The translations under genes were made by a program, and so were the position numbers. A stretch of DNA of 27,297 bases from Odoribacteraceae bacterium (GTDB lineage Bacteria; Bacteroidota; Bacteroidia; Bacteroidales; Marinifilaceae). The first letter of the stretch is position 1. Each line of letters starts with the position of its first letter. Shown piece by piece: positions 1 through 6,105 of the stretch. The DNA is taken from assembly GCA_031259905.1 (NCBI GenBank), contig JAIRKS010000058.1:1-27297 (forward strand), read 5' to 3'. The notes under the pieces are model-generated. The model had not been told where the DNA came from. It did not search any database and was given only the letters and a program-made list of their open reading frames with translations.

Positions 1-636
1 GTAGTAGAAGAACTTCCCGCGATCCTCGTCCGGGAAGCTGATCTCGAAGGGCGTTTTCGTGTCGAGGGCCTGGTTGACAAGCTCCTCGACCCGCGTCACG
101 GGTTTGTCGGAGAGCGCCCAGCGGAGGAAGGCGGCGTGTTGCCCGCGGGGTTTTCTTTTCCTGGTAATGATGCCGTGAGCGCTCTCGCTGCCGAAGTGCA
201 CCCTGATCACGCGCATACGGGACGTGTCGGCGCGTGACGCCGGGTGTTTCTCGGCGACGGGGGCACGTTGCCGCGGGCCGTCGAAGCGCTCCGGCATGGC
301 CATGCGCTGGAGATCGCCGTTGGTGACGAGCGGGTTATCCTTCAGGAATCCCTTGTAGAGTTGCCTGTACGCGGCCTTTACCTTTCGCTCTTCCTGCTGC
401 ACGTCGAACGTGGCCAGCGGGGTGCGCGTCGACTCGTTGGCCCACGCGTCGAACGCCTCGACATAGCTCTCGTCCAGCGGCATGAAGACGTCCGTGATCC
501 ACTTTTCCTGGGCGCTTCCCTTCCCGAATCCCATCCTCTCCATGTTTCCCGGCGCGAGGAGGTACTTGACGCTTTGCTCTATCTGCTGGTTGAATTCCAG
601 TCGTTTCGTTTTTACCCAATCTGCTTCTCTTGCCAT
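1..636 (-). CDS. Conserved hypothetical protein, Bacteroidetes family (3' end cut by window)
   Basis: An open frame of 212 codons starts at ATG 636 and runs off the left edge with no stop. The protein begins MAREADWVKTKR and contains MGFGKGSAQEKW, YRQLYKGFLKDNPLVT, RVIRVHFGSES and, near the cut, a DTKTPFEISFPDEDRGK segment followed by aromatic residues. From memory this pattern (MGFG near residue 35, a GFLKDxPLVT helix, a GQHxAxxxWAL segment, then a TPF...RGK strand) is shared by a group of about 200-residue proteins of unknown function in Bacteroides and relatives. The C-terminal half probably forms a beta-sandwich; that is inference. There is no signal peptide or membrane segment. It is downstream of rnz on the same strand but has its own candidate promoter at 870-902 and a hairpin in the leader. 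Function unknown. Confidence 0.75.
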   Translation of the reverse strand, partial: MAREADWVKTKRLEFNQQIEQSVKYLLAPGNMERMGFGKGSAQEKWITDVFMPLDESYVEAFDAWANESTRTPLATFDVQQEERKVKAAYRQLYKGFLKDNPLVTNGDLQRMAMPERFDGPRQRAPVAEKHPASRADTSRMRVIRVHFGSESAHGIITRKRKPRGQHAAFLRWALSDKPVTRVEELVNQALDTKTPFEISFPDEDRGKFFYY

Positions 637-662
637 GACTATTCTGTTTTTAATGTTTCGGC

Positions 663-686
663 GGGCAGGGATATGGCTCCCTGCCC
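663..686. promoter_or_regulatory. Strong hairpin in the leader of the hypothetical gene
   Basis: Arms GGGCAGGGA (663-671) and TCCCTGCCC (678-686) are perfectly complementary around a six-base loop, giving a nine-base-pair GC-rich stem. It lies 27 bases upstream of the minus-strand ATG at 636 and downstream of the candidate promoter at 870-902, so it would fold in the 5' leader of that mRNA. No long U-run follows on either strand, so a plain intrinsic terminator is less likely than an attenuator, translation-modulating or RNA-stability element. The structure is seen; the role is inferred. Confidence 0.45.
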
Positions 687-698
687 TTGATGTTTCTA

Positions 699-908
699 CT
701 TCCCCTCTTTCTCTTTCTACTTCAACCGATCACTTTTCTCCTTCGACCGGTCGCTTTTTTACTTAAACAATTCATCCTTTTCGTTCGACCGGTCACTTTT
801 TTACTTAAACAATCTATCCTTCGAGTTCGACCGATTCTCTTTCTACTTCAACCGGTTTCTTTTCGTCTGCAAAGGTATGGTTATTTCGTTCGACATTCCA
901 AATATTTC
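699..908. repeat. Tandem repeat array A, period 21, about 10 degenerate units
   Basis: Units of 21 bases can be laid end to end from 699; those between 720 and 866 are clearest. The rough consensus is YTTCRACCGRTCNC followed by TTTTYTA, and two units diverge to a CTTAAACAAT type. The best units carry the palindrome GACCGGTC. The last two units (867-908) are weak and overlap the candidate promoter. The array is AT-rich and pyrimidine-rich against GC-rich surroundings. Reading frames through it stay open because the unit is a multiple of three, giving a spurious FLL-RPV-type peptide that I do not regard as a gene. Confidence 0.75.
870..902 (-). promoter_or_regulatory. Bacteroidetes-type promoter for the hypothetical gene
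   Basis: On the minus strand TACCTTTG (877 down to 870) fits the Bacteroidetes -7 consensus TAnnTTTG exactly, and TTTG (902 down to 899) fits the -33 element, with 21 bases between them (the family norm is about 19-21). A transcript starting near 863 would have a leader of roughly 225 bases that includes most of repeat array A and the hairpin at 663-686 before the ATG at 636. No start site data are available, so this is a motif-based prediction. Confidence 0.5.
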
Positions 909-925
909 AACCGATATTTTTTTCC

Positions 926-1030
926 GGGAGCTCCCAAAATAATTTCGGGAGCTCCCAATTTTATTTTGGGAGCTCCCAAAATCATTTTGGGAGCTCCCAA
1001 TCTTATTTTGGGAGCTCCCAAAATTTTTTG
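926..1030. repeat. Tandem repeat array B, period 21, five palindromic units
   Basis: Five 21-base units start at 926, 947, 968, 989 and 1010. Each is the perfect ten-base palindrome GGGAGCTCCC followed by an 11-base AT segment close to AAAATNATTTT, which is also self-complementary. The array therefore reads almost the same on both strands, and longer palindromes such as ATTTTGGGAGCTCCCAAAAT occur at unit joints. It lies between the rnz stop (1162) and the candidate promoter at 870-902. It could cap rnz transcripts or act as a protein-binding array; the sequence does not decide. Confidence 0.85.
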
Positions 1031-1039
1031 TGGAATACA

Positions 1040-1123
1040 AAAAGAGGGTGGGAGTAATAGAAATCTCCAATGCTGAACGAGAAAAGAGGATGGGAGTAAT
1101 AGAAATCCCCGGTGGTGAACGAG
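1040..1123. repeat. Two direct copies of a 42-base repeat (2 x 21)
   Basis: Copies at 1040-1081 and 1082-1123 share AAAAGAGGRTGGGAGTAATA at the front and end in TGAACGAG, differing at only a few positions. A third partial copy (AAAAGAAAGAGG) starts at 1124. The period is exactly twice the 21 bases of the arrays just upstream. The block sits 39 bases before the 3' end of rnz. No coding function is apparent. Confidence 0.7.
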
Positions 1124-1161
1124 AAAAGAAAGAGGGGAGGGTAGTCCGGTGAAAGGCAGGG

Positions 1162-2097
1162 TTATAACTCTCGCCTGGCGGCGGGTAACTCGAAGACGGC
1201 GCCGTCCTCGCACAGGCGGGTGTCGGGAAACACGAGGCGGGCCTGCTCCAGCAGGCAGGAAGGGTCAGGGTAACGGGAAGAGAAGTGGCCGAGCAGCAGC
1301 CGGCCGGCACCGGCCAGCAAGGCCAGTCGCGCGGCCTCTCCCGCGGTGCTGTGGAACGTCTCGCGGGCCAGCCGGGCGAGATCGTCGCCGTAAGTAGCCT
1401 CGTGGTAAAGCAAATCGACCCCCTTGCAATACTCCGCGTGGTCGGGGTGGAAAAGGGTGTCCGTCAGGTAAGCGTACGAGCGGGGCGCCGGGGCGGGCGT
1501 CGTGAGGCGCTCGTTGGCGATGACCTCGCCGTCGGGGGTGACGAAATCCTCGCCCTGCTTGAGGCGGTGCATGAAGGCCACGGGAACGCGGAACGCGTCG
1601 GTCATCTCCCGCCGGACGTGGCGCGGGCGCGGTCGCTCGGCGAAGAGGAAGCCGGACGAGGGCGCGTCGGCGCGGTGTAGCAGGGGGAAGGAGTGGACGG
1701 TGAGGGCCTTATCCTCGTGCAGGAGTTGCGCGTCGCGTCCGATGGGGTGGAAGTGCAGCGGGTAGCGCGGCCGGGAGTGCATCGCGCGCGACAGGAAGTC
1801 GATGATTCCCTGCAGCCTCTCGTCGGCGTAGACGTGCAGGTCTGCGCGTCGTCCCTGCAGCGAGAAGCTGGAGAGCAGCCCCGCGAGGCCGAAGAAGTGA
1901 TCCCCGTGCAGGTGGGAGATGAAAACGTGATTGATCCTGGTGTAGGGCACCTTGAAGCGCCGCAATTGCTGCTGCGTGCCCTCGCCGCAATCGATAAGAA
2001 AAAGCCGCCCCTGCACGTTGAGTACCTGGGCGGCCGAGTTTCGTTGTACCGTGGGCACGGCGGAGCCGCACCCCAGTATGGTCAGTTCAAATTTCAC
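1162..2097 (-). CDS. rnz: Ribonuclease Z (tRNA 3' endonuclease)
   Basis: This 311-residue protein belongs to the metallo-beta-lactamase fold RNase Z family, which cuts tRNA precursors after the discriminator base in the cytoplasm. The zinc motif SHLHGDHFFG gives H62, H64, D66 and H67. Further family residues are visible: H141 in PLLHR, D213 in YLTDTLF, the LLYHEATY segment at 229-236, the HSTAGEAARLA helix and H271 in LGHFSSRY. The length is normal for a bacterial short form. The start is GTG at 2097, overlapping the TGA of rpsA by four bases (2094-2097), so translation is probably coupled to rpsA. Repeat arrays begin about 40 bases past the stop. Identification is firm. Confidence 0.95.
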   Translation of the reverse strand: MKFELTILGCGSAVPTVQRNSAAQVLNVQGRLFLIDCGEGTQQQLRRFKVPYTRINHVFISHLHGDHFFGLAGLLSSFSLQGRRADLHVYADERLQGIIDFLSRAMHSRPRYPLHFHPIGRDAQLLHEDKALTVHSFPLLHRADAPSSGFLFAERPRPRHVRREMTDAFRVPVAFMHRLKQGEDFVTPDGEVIANERLTTPAPAPRSYAYLTDTLFHPDHAEYCKGVDLLYHEATYGDDLARLARETFHSTAGEAARLALLAGAGRLLLGHFSSRYPDPSCLLEQARLVFPDTRLCEDGAVFELPAARREL

Positions 2098-4025
2098 GCG
2101 TCATTTTTCTCTCCTGATTCGGCTGCCTCGAGTTGGTCTTTCAAGGCGGCCAGCCCGGTGATGTCGCCCAGCGTGGTCTTCTCCAGCTTCTCTTTCACCC
2201 TCCTGACGGCTCTTTTCGTGGCGATGGCTTCCTCGCTTCGCTTGCTTCTCTCGACGGACTTGTGTTCGTCCTCGAAGACGCGCGAGTGGGAGAGGATGAT
2301 CCGCTTGTTGCTCTTGTTGAACTCGATCACCTTGAAGGGCAATTTCTCGTCGACCTTCGCCTGCGTCCCGTTGGCTTTCATCAGGTGGCGCGGCGTGGCG
2401 AATCCCTCGACGCCGTACGGTAAGGCGATGACCGCGCCCTTGTCGTACATCTCGGTGATGATCCCCTCGTAGATGGAGTCGAGCTTGAATACCGTCTCGA
2501 AGACGTCCCACGGGTTCTCTTCCAGCTGCTTGTGGCCGAGGCTGAGGCGCCGGTTGTCCTTGTCTATCTCGAGCACGATCACGTCGATGACCGCCCCGGC
2601 GTGGGTGAACTCGGCCGGGTGCTTCACTTTCCTCGTCCACGAGAGGTCGGAGATGTGAATCAGGCCGTCAACGCCCTCCTCGATCTCGACGAAGACACCG
2701 AAGTTGGTGAAGTTACGCACCGTGGCGACGTGCCTGCTACCGATGCCGTACTTCTCCTCGATGTTCTGCCACGGGTCTTTCTTCAGCTGCTTGATGCCGA
2801 GGGACATTTTCCGCTCGTCCCTGTCAAGGGTGAGGATGAGGGCCTCCACCTCGTCGCCGACCTTCATAAACTCCTGCGCCGAGCGCAAGTGCTGTGACCA
2901 TGACATTTCCGAGACGTGTATCAGGCCTTCCACGCCGGGGGCGATCTCCACGAACGCGCCGTAGTCGGCCATCACGACGACTTTTCCTTTTACCTTGTCG
3001 CCCACCTTCAAGTCACGGCTCAAGGCGTCCCACGGGTGCGGCGTGAGCTGCTTCAACCCGAGGGCGATGCGCTTCTTTTCGTCGTCGAAGTCGAGGATCA
3101 CGACGTTCAGTTTCTGATCCAGCTCGACGACCTCCTCCGGGTGGTTCACGCGGCCCCACGAAAGGTCGGTGATGTGCACCAGCCCGTCGACGCCGCCCAG
3201 GTCCACGAAGACGCCGTAGGAGGTAATGTTCTTGACGGTGCCTTCCAGCACTTGTCCTTTTTCCAGTTTCGAGATGATTTCTCTCTTTTGCAGCTCCAGC
3301 TCGGCCTCGATCAGTGCCTTGTGGGAAACCACCACGTTCTTGTACTCCTGGTTAATCTTCACCACTTTAAATTCCATCGTCTTGCCCACGTAAACGTCGT
3401 AGTCGCGAATCGGCTTCACGTCGATTTGCGATCCCGGCAGGAAGGCCTCGATGCCGAAGACATCGACGATCATGCCGCCTTTCGTGCGACATTTCACCAG
3501 GCCCTTGATGATTTCCTCGTTTTCGAGGGCCGAGTTGACGCGGCTCCAGCTTTGCAACGCCCTCGCTTTCTTGTGCGAGAGCAAGAGCTGGCCTTTTTTG
3601 TCTTCTTGCGTCTCGACGTACACCTCGACGGTGTCGCCGACTTTCAGGTCAGGGTTGTAGCGGAATTCGTTCAGCGAGATGATGCCGTCCGACTTGAAGC
3701 CGATGTTCACGACGACTTCTCTCTTGTTCATCGAGATGACGCGGCCGTTCACGACCTCTTTTTCCGTGACGGAGGCGAGGGTGTCGGTGTACCGCGTCGC
3801 GAGGGTTTCCCGTTCTTCCGCGGGGATGAGCGTGTTTTGCGCGTAGGCGTCCCAGTCGAACTCGGTGTCGGGCGCCTGGGTGTGCACCCGCGGCTTTTTC
3901 TCGATCTTGACCCGGACGCGCTTTTTCTCTTCTACCGGTGCCGTTTCCTGTTGTACCGGCGCTTGTTCTTCCAGCTGTCCCGCGACGTCGCTTTGCAGCT
4001 GCTCGTTGGTTGGTTCTGTTGTCAT
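2094..4025 (-). CDS. rpsA: 30S ribosomal protein S1
   Basis: A 643-residue protein with six S1 RNA-binding (OB-fold) domains, at about residues 88-155, 172-240, 255-325, 343-412, 428-500 and 515-585. Domains 3 to 5 show the strongest signature, for example YGVFVDLGGVDGLVHITDLSW and FGVFVEIEEGVDGLIHISD. S1 sits on the small ribosomal subunit and draws mRNA into the initiation site, which matters in Bacteroidota because Shine-Dalgarno pairing is weak. The first 60 or so residues are an acidic/Gln-rich and then basic extension, and the last 60 are charged and probably helical. The ATG at 4025 is the only good start before the intergenic region. It is followed directly by rnz with a four-base overlap. 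Identification is firm. Confidence 0.96.
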   Translation of the reverse strand: MTTEPTNEQLQSDVAGQLEEQAPVQQETAPVEEKKRVRVKIEKKPRVHTQAPDTEFDWDAYAQNTLIPAEERETLATRYTDTLASVTEKEVVNGRVISMNKREVVVNIGFKSDGIISLNEFRYNPDLKVGDTVEVYVETQEDKKGQLLLSHKKARALQSWSRVNSALENEEIIKGLVKCRTKGGMIVDVFGIEAFLPGSQIDVKPIRDYDVYVGKTMEFKVVKINQEYKNVVVSHKALIEAELELQKREIISKLEKGQVLEGTVKNITSYGVFVDLGGVDGLVHITDLSWGRVNHPEEVVELDQKLNVVILDFDDEKKRIALGLKQLTPHPWDALSRDLKVGDKVKGKVVVMADYGAFVEIAPGVEGLIHVSEMSWSQHLRSAQEFMKVGDEVEALILTLDRDERKMSLGIKQLKKDPWQNIEEKYGIGSRHVATVRNFTNFGVFVEIEEGVDGLIHISDLSWTRKVKHPAEFTHAGAVIDVIVLEIDKDNRRLSLGHKQLEENPWDVFETVFKLDSIYEGIITEMYDKGAVIALPYGVEGFATPRHLMKANGTQAKVDEKLPFKVIEFNKSNKRIILSHSRVFEDEHKSVERSKRSEEAIATKRAVRRVKEKLEKTTLGDITGLAALKDQLEAAESGEKNDA

Positions 4026-4083
4026 AAATTCAGTTGTTTACAATTTAATAAATCAGACATTATGTTTTGAAGTGATAATGACG

Positions 4084-4091
4084 CGAATGTA
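4084..4091 (-). promoter_or_regulatory. Candidate -7 element for rpsA-rnz
   Basis: On the minus strand TACATTCG differs from the Bacteroidetes TAnnTTTG box at one position and lies 58 bases before the rpsA ATG, a reasonable leader length. No clear TTTG is found at the expected -33 distance, so this is only a weak candidate. Confidence 0.25.
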
Positions 4092-4243
4092 CGAATAAAT
4101 CTTCACTCCGCGGCGCGTTCCCGGATATTTCCGGCGAGGGGACGCGGGAACGCGAGCGGTCGCGCGAGGCCGGCGGGCATTGCCCGTGATAAAAAAAATA
4201 GCGCGTGGTGGCATTTTACGCGTCGAGGTGGGAAAAAATACCG

Positions 4244-4251
4244 TACATTTA
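4244..4251 (+). promoter_or_regulatory. Candidate -7 element for the dcw cluster
   Basis: TACATTTA differs from TAnnTTTG at the last base and lies 24 bases before the mraZ ATG. A TTT(A) run occurs upstream but about five bases too far away for a standard -33 element. It is the best-placed candidate for cluster transcription, with low certainty. Confidence 0.25.
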
Positions 4252-4275
4252 CCTCGTGGAAATTAACACGATCAC

Positions 4276-4752
4276 ATGGTAGCTTTTGTCGGAGAATATA
4301 CATGTAAATTAGACCATAAGGGAAGAATGGTAGTCCCCGTGGCGATCCGTAAGGCATTATCGGAGGCCGGGGAAAGCGCCCTCGTGCTGCAACGGAACTT
4401 CCATCACGACTGTATTAACGTCTACGCGAAGGCCCAATGGATCAAGATGCTATCCGGCTTCCAAACGTCGCACTCCGTGCTGAGCGAGCGCGAGTCGAGC
4501 TTTATCCGGGAGTTTAACCGGGGAAGCGCCGAGGTGGAGCCGGACGAATCGTCGGGACGGATATTGATCCCGCGCAAGTTGCTCGACCGGATCGGGGCAA
4601 GGGACGAGGTGGTGCTCGTGGGGCAGGGCCTGAAACTCGAGATCTGGGAGAAGAAACGCTACGAGGAGGTCGAGTGCCCGCCGGGGGATACCGCCCGGAT
4701 GGCGTCCGAGATGCACGAACGATTGTGTCGCCCGCGAGACGAACGTCCGTGA
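4276..4752 (+). CDS. mraZ: Transcriptional regulator MraZ
   Basis: A 158-residue protein with the two AbrB/SpoVT-like half-domains of MraZ: the first around residues 5-50 (GEYTCKLDHKGRMVVPVAIR) and the second around 90-130 (DESSGRILIPRKLLDRIG), each with the DxxGR core. MraZ is a ring-forming DNA-binding protein that represses the division and cell wall cluster in several bacteria, and it is typically the first gene, as here. The ATG at 4276 follows the divergent intergenic region. The stop is 42 bases before rsmH. Whether it controls its own cluster in this organism cannot be told, since a set of TGGG-type boxes is not evident upstream. Confidence 0.95.
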   Translation: MVAFVGEYTCKLDHKGRMVVPVAIRKALSEAGESALVLQRNFHHDCINVYAKAQWIKMLSGFQTSHSVLSERESSFIREFNRGSAEVEPDESSGRILIPRKLLDRIGARDEVVLVGQGLKLEIWEKKRYEEVECPPGDTARMASEMHERLCRPRDERP

Positions 4753-4794
4753 ACGCGTGAAGGAAGTTTTTTTACCGTGTAGAAGTAATAAGGT

Positions 4795-5721
4795 ATGTAT
4801 CACAAGGCTGTTCTCCTGGAAGAATCCGTGACGGGGCTGAATATTCAGCCGGGGGGGATCTACCTGGACTTGACGTTCGGGGGAGGAGGACACGCGCGGG
4901 AGATCCTGAAACGAATGTCCGGGGGACGGCTGATCGGGTTCGACCGGGACGCGGAGGCGCGGGAGAACGTGCCGGGGGATGACCGGTTTATATTCGTGAA
5001 CCACAATTTCCGTTACTTGTCGCATTTCGCCCGCTATCACGGGTACGAGCACGTGGACGGTATCCTGGCAGACCTGGGGGTCTCGTGGCACGATTTTGAT
5101 ACCGCCGAACGCGGCTTCTCGTTTCGCTTCGATGCCCCGCTGGACATGCGGATGGATCGCCGCGGGACGCGGACAGCCGCGGACGTGTTGAACGAATCCA
5201 GCGAGGAGGAGCTGGAACGCGTCTTCCGGGAGTACGGCGAGGTGGAGAACGCGCGACAGCTCGCGCGTCTCGTTGCGGAGGCCCGCGGCAAGGGGCCGAT
5301 CCTTCGGACGGGGGAGTTCTTGCAGGCGATACAGTCGCGCGTGCCGGCGGCGAAGGAGAAGAAATACCTGGCGCGGGTGTTCCAGGCCCTGCGTATCGAG
5401 GTGAACGAGGAGATGGAGGCGCTCGAGGAGATGTTGCGGCAGGCGAGCATCGCGCTGCGTCCCGGGGGCCGCCTGGTGGTGATTACCTACCACTCGCTGG
5501 AGGATCGCGTCGTGAAGAACTTCCTCCGGTCGGGAAACTTCGAGGGGAAGGTGGAAAAGGATTTCCACGGGCGAGAGAAACGGCCGTTTGAACTCGTGAA
5601 CCGCAAGGTGATCGTGCCCGCGGAAGAGGAGATCGAGGAAAACCCACGGGCGCGTAGCGCTAAGTTACGCGTCGCCGAGAAAACGATGGACAGCGAGCAA
5701 CCTGTAACCGGTGAGTTATGA
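4795..5721 (+). CDS. rsmH: 16S rRNA (cytosine-N4) methyltransferase RsmH
   Basis: A 308-residue S-adenosylmethionine-dependent enzyme that methylates N4 of C1402 (E. coli numbering) in the ribosomal decoding site. Visible family segments are the SAM-binding DLTFGGGGHAREIL near residue 25, FDRDAEA near 60, ADLGVSWHDFDTAERGFSF near 100, LDMRMD, FREYGEVENARQLA near 145, RVFQALRIEVNEE near 200 and LVVITYHSLEDRVVKNF near 230. The length is normal. It was formerly called MraW. The stop TGA at 5719-5721 overlaps the ATG of the next gene, so the two are translationally coupled. Confidence 0.96.
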   Translation: MYHKAVLLEESVTGLNIQPGGIYLDLTFGGGGHAREILKRMSGGRLIGFDRDAEARENVPGDDRFIFVNHNFRYLSHFARYHGYEHVDGILADLGVSWHDFDTAERGFSFRFDAPLDMRMDRRGTRTAADVLNESSEEELERVFREYGEVENARQLARLVAEARGKGPILRTGEFLQAIQSRVPAAKEKKYLARVFQALRIEVNEEMEALEEMLRQASIALRPGGRLVVITYHSLEDRVVKNFLRSGNFEGKVEKDFHGREKRPFELVNRKVIVPAEEEIEENPRARSAKLRVAEKTMDSEQPVTGEL

Positions 5722-6104
5722 AAAAATTGAAGGGTGTTAATAAAGGCTTCCCCCGCCGCGGGAAACAGGGAAGGAAAGAGAGGCAGGAAACGCTGGACGA
5801 GGCACTGCGGGAGCTGATCGACGGGAAATTGCTCGGCGATAGGATTATCTGGAGGAACATGGGGCTGATCCTCTTCTTTACTTTCCTGATCATACTTTAT
5901 ATATATAACCGGAATCAGATCGAGGCTCGCTACCGGGCGCGTACCAGCCTGATACAGGAGGTGGAGAAGGCACGCTACGAGTCGCTCTCCGCTACCCTGG
6001 AATTGATGAAGATAAGCAGCCAGGCAGAGATCGTCCGCAGGATCGAACGGGAGGGACTGGGACTGGAAATAAGCAAAGAACCACCGGTAATCATCGAGAA
6101 ATGA
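5718..6104 (+). CDS. ftsL: FtsL-like cell division protein
   Basis: A small 128-residue single-pass membrane protein. A basic cytoplasmic N-terminus of about 47 residues precedes one membrane helix (MGLILFFTFLIILYIY, about residues 48-63). A charged coiled-coil-like segment follows (RYRARTSLIQEVEKARYESLSATLE), then a conserved-looking end RIEREGLGLEISKEPPVIIE. Size, topology and position between rsmH and the division transpeptidase identify it as the Bacteroidetes FtsL-like protein, which in other bacteria forms a scaffold with FtsB and FtsQ that activates FtsW/FtsI. Sequence similarity between FtsL families is low, so the call rests mainly on topology and position. The ATG overlaps the rsmH stop by four bases. 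Confidence 0.85.
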   Translation: MKKLKGVNKGFPRRGKQGRKERQETLDEALRELIDGKLLGDRIIWRNMGLILFFTFLIILYIYNRNQIEARYRARTSLIQEVEKARYESLSATLELMKISSQAEIVRRIEREGLGLEISKEPPVIIEK

Positions 6105-6105
6105 C

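Larger units (their letters stand above)
4026..4275. other. Divergent intergenic region between rpsA and mraZ
   Basis: These 250 bases hold no convincing gene. The rpsA side (4026-4100) is AT-rich, the middle (about 4105-4185) is GC-rich, and the mraZ side becomes AT-rich again with A-runs at 4190-4198 and 4233-4238. It must contain at least two promoters facing away from each other; weak -7 candidates are listed separately. A single TGGGA (4229-4233) resembles one unit of the MraZ box known in other bacteria, but the usual set of three or four spaced copies is not visible, so MraZ autoregulation here is not supported by sequence. Confidence 0.6.

Noticed and set aside
687..1076. Open frame through arrays A and B with FLL-RPV and GAP-KII repeat peptides
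   Set aside because: It is open only because the repeat unit is a multiple of three without stops. Similar frames exist on the opposite strand, there is no start signal, and the composition is pure repeat.
699..1123. CRISPR array interpretation of the repeats left of rnz
   Set aside because: Units are contiguous with no unique spacers of 25-40 bases, the period is too short, and there are no cas genes nearby.
2916..4070. Long plus-strand open frame opposite rpsA
   Set aside because: It is the antisense shadow of the six-domain S1 gene, low in normal protein features and rich in His/Val/Asp from antisense codons. The S1 match on the other strand is unambiguous.
4229..4233. TGGGA upstream of mraZ as an MraZ operator
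   Set aside because: Only a single copy is present; known MraZ boxes consist of several regularly spaced copies.
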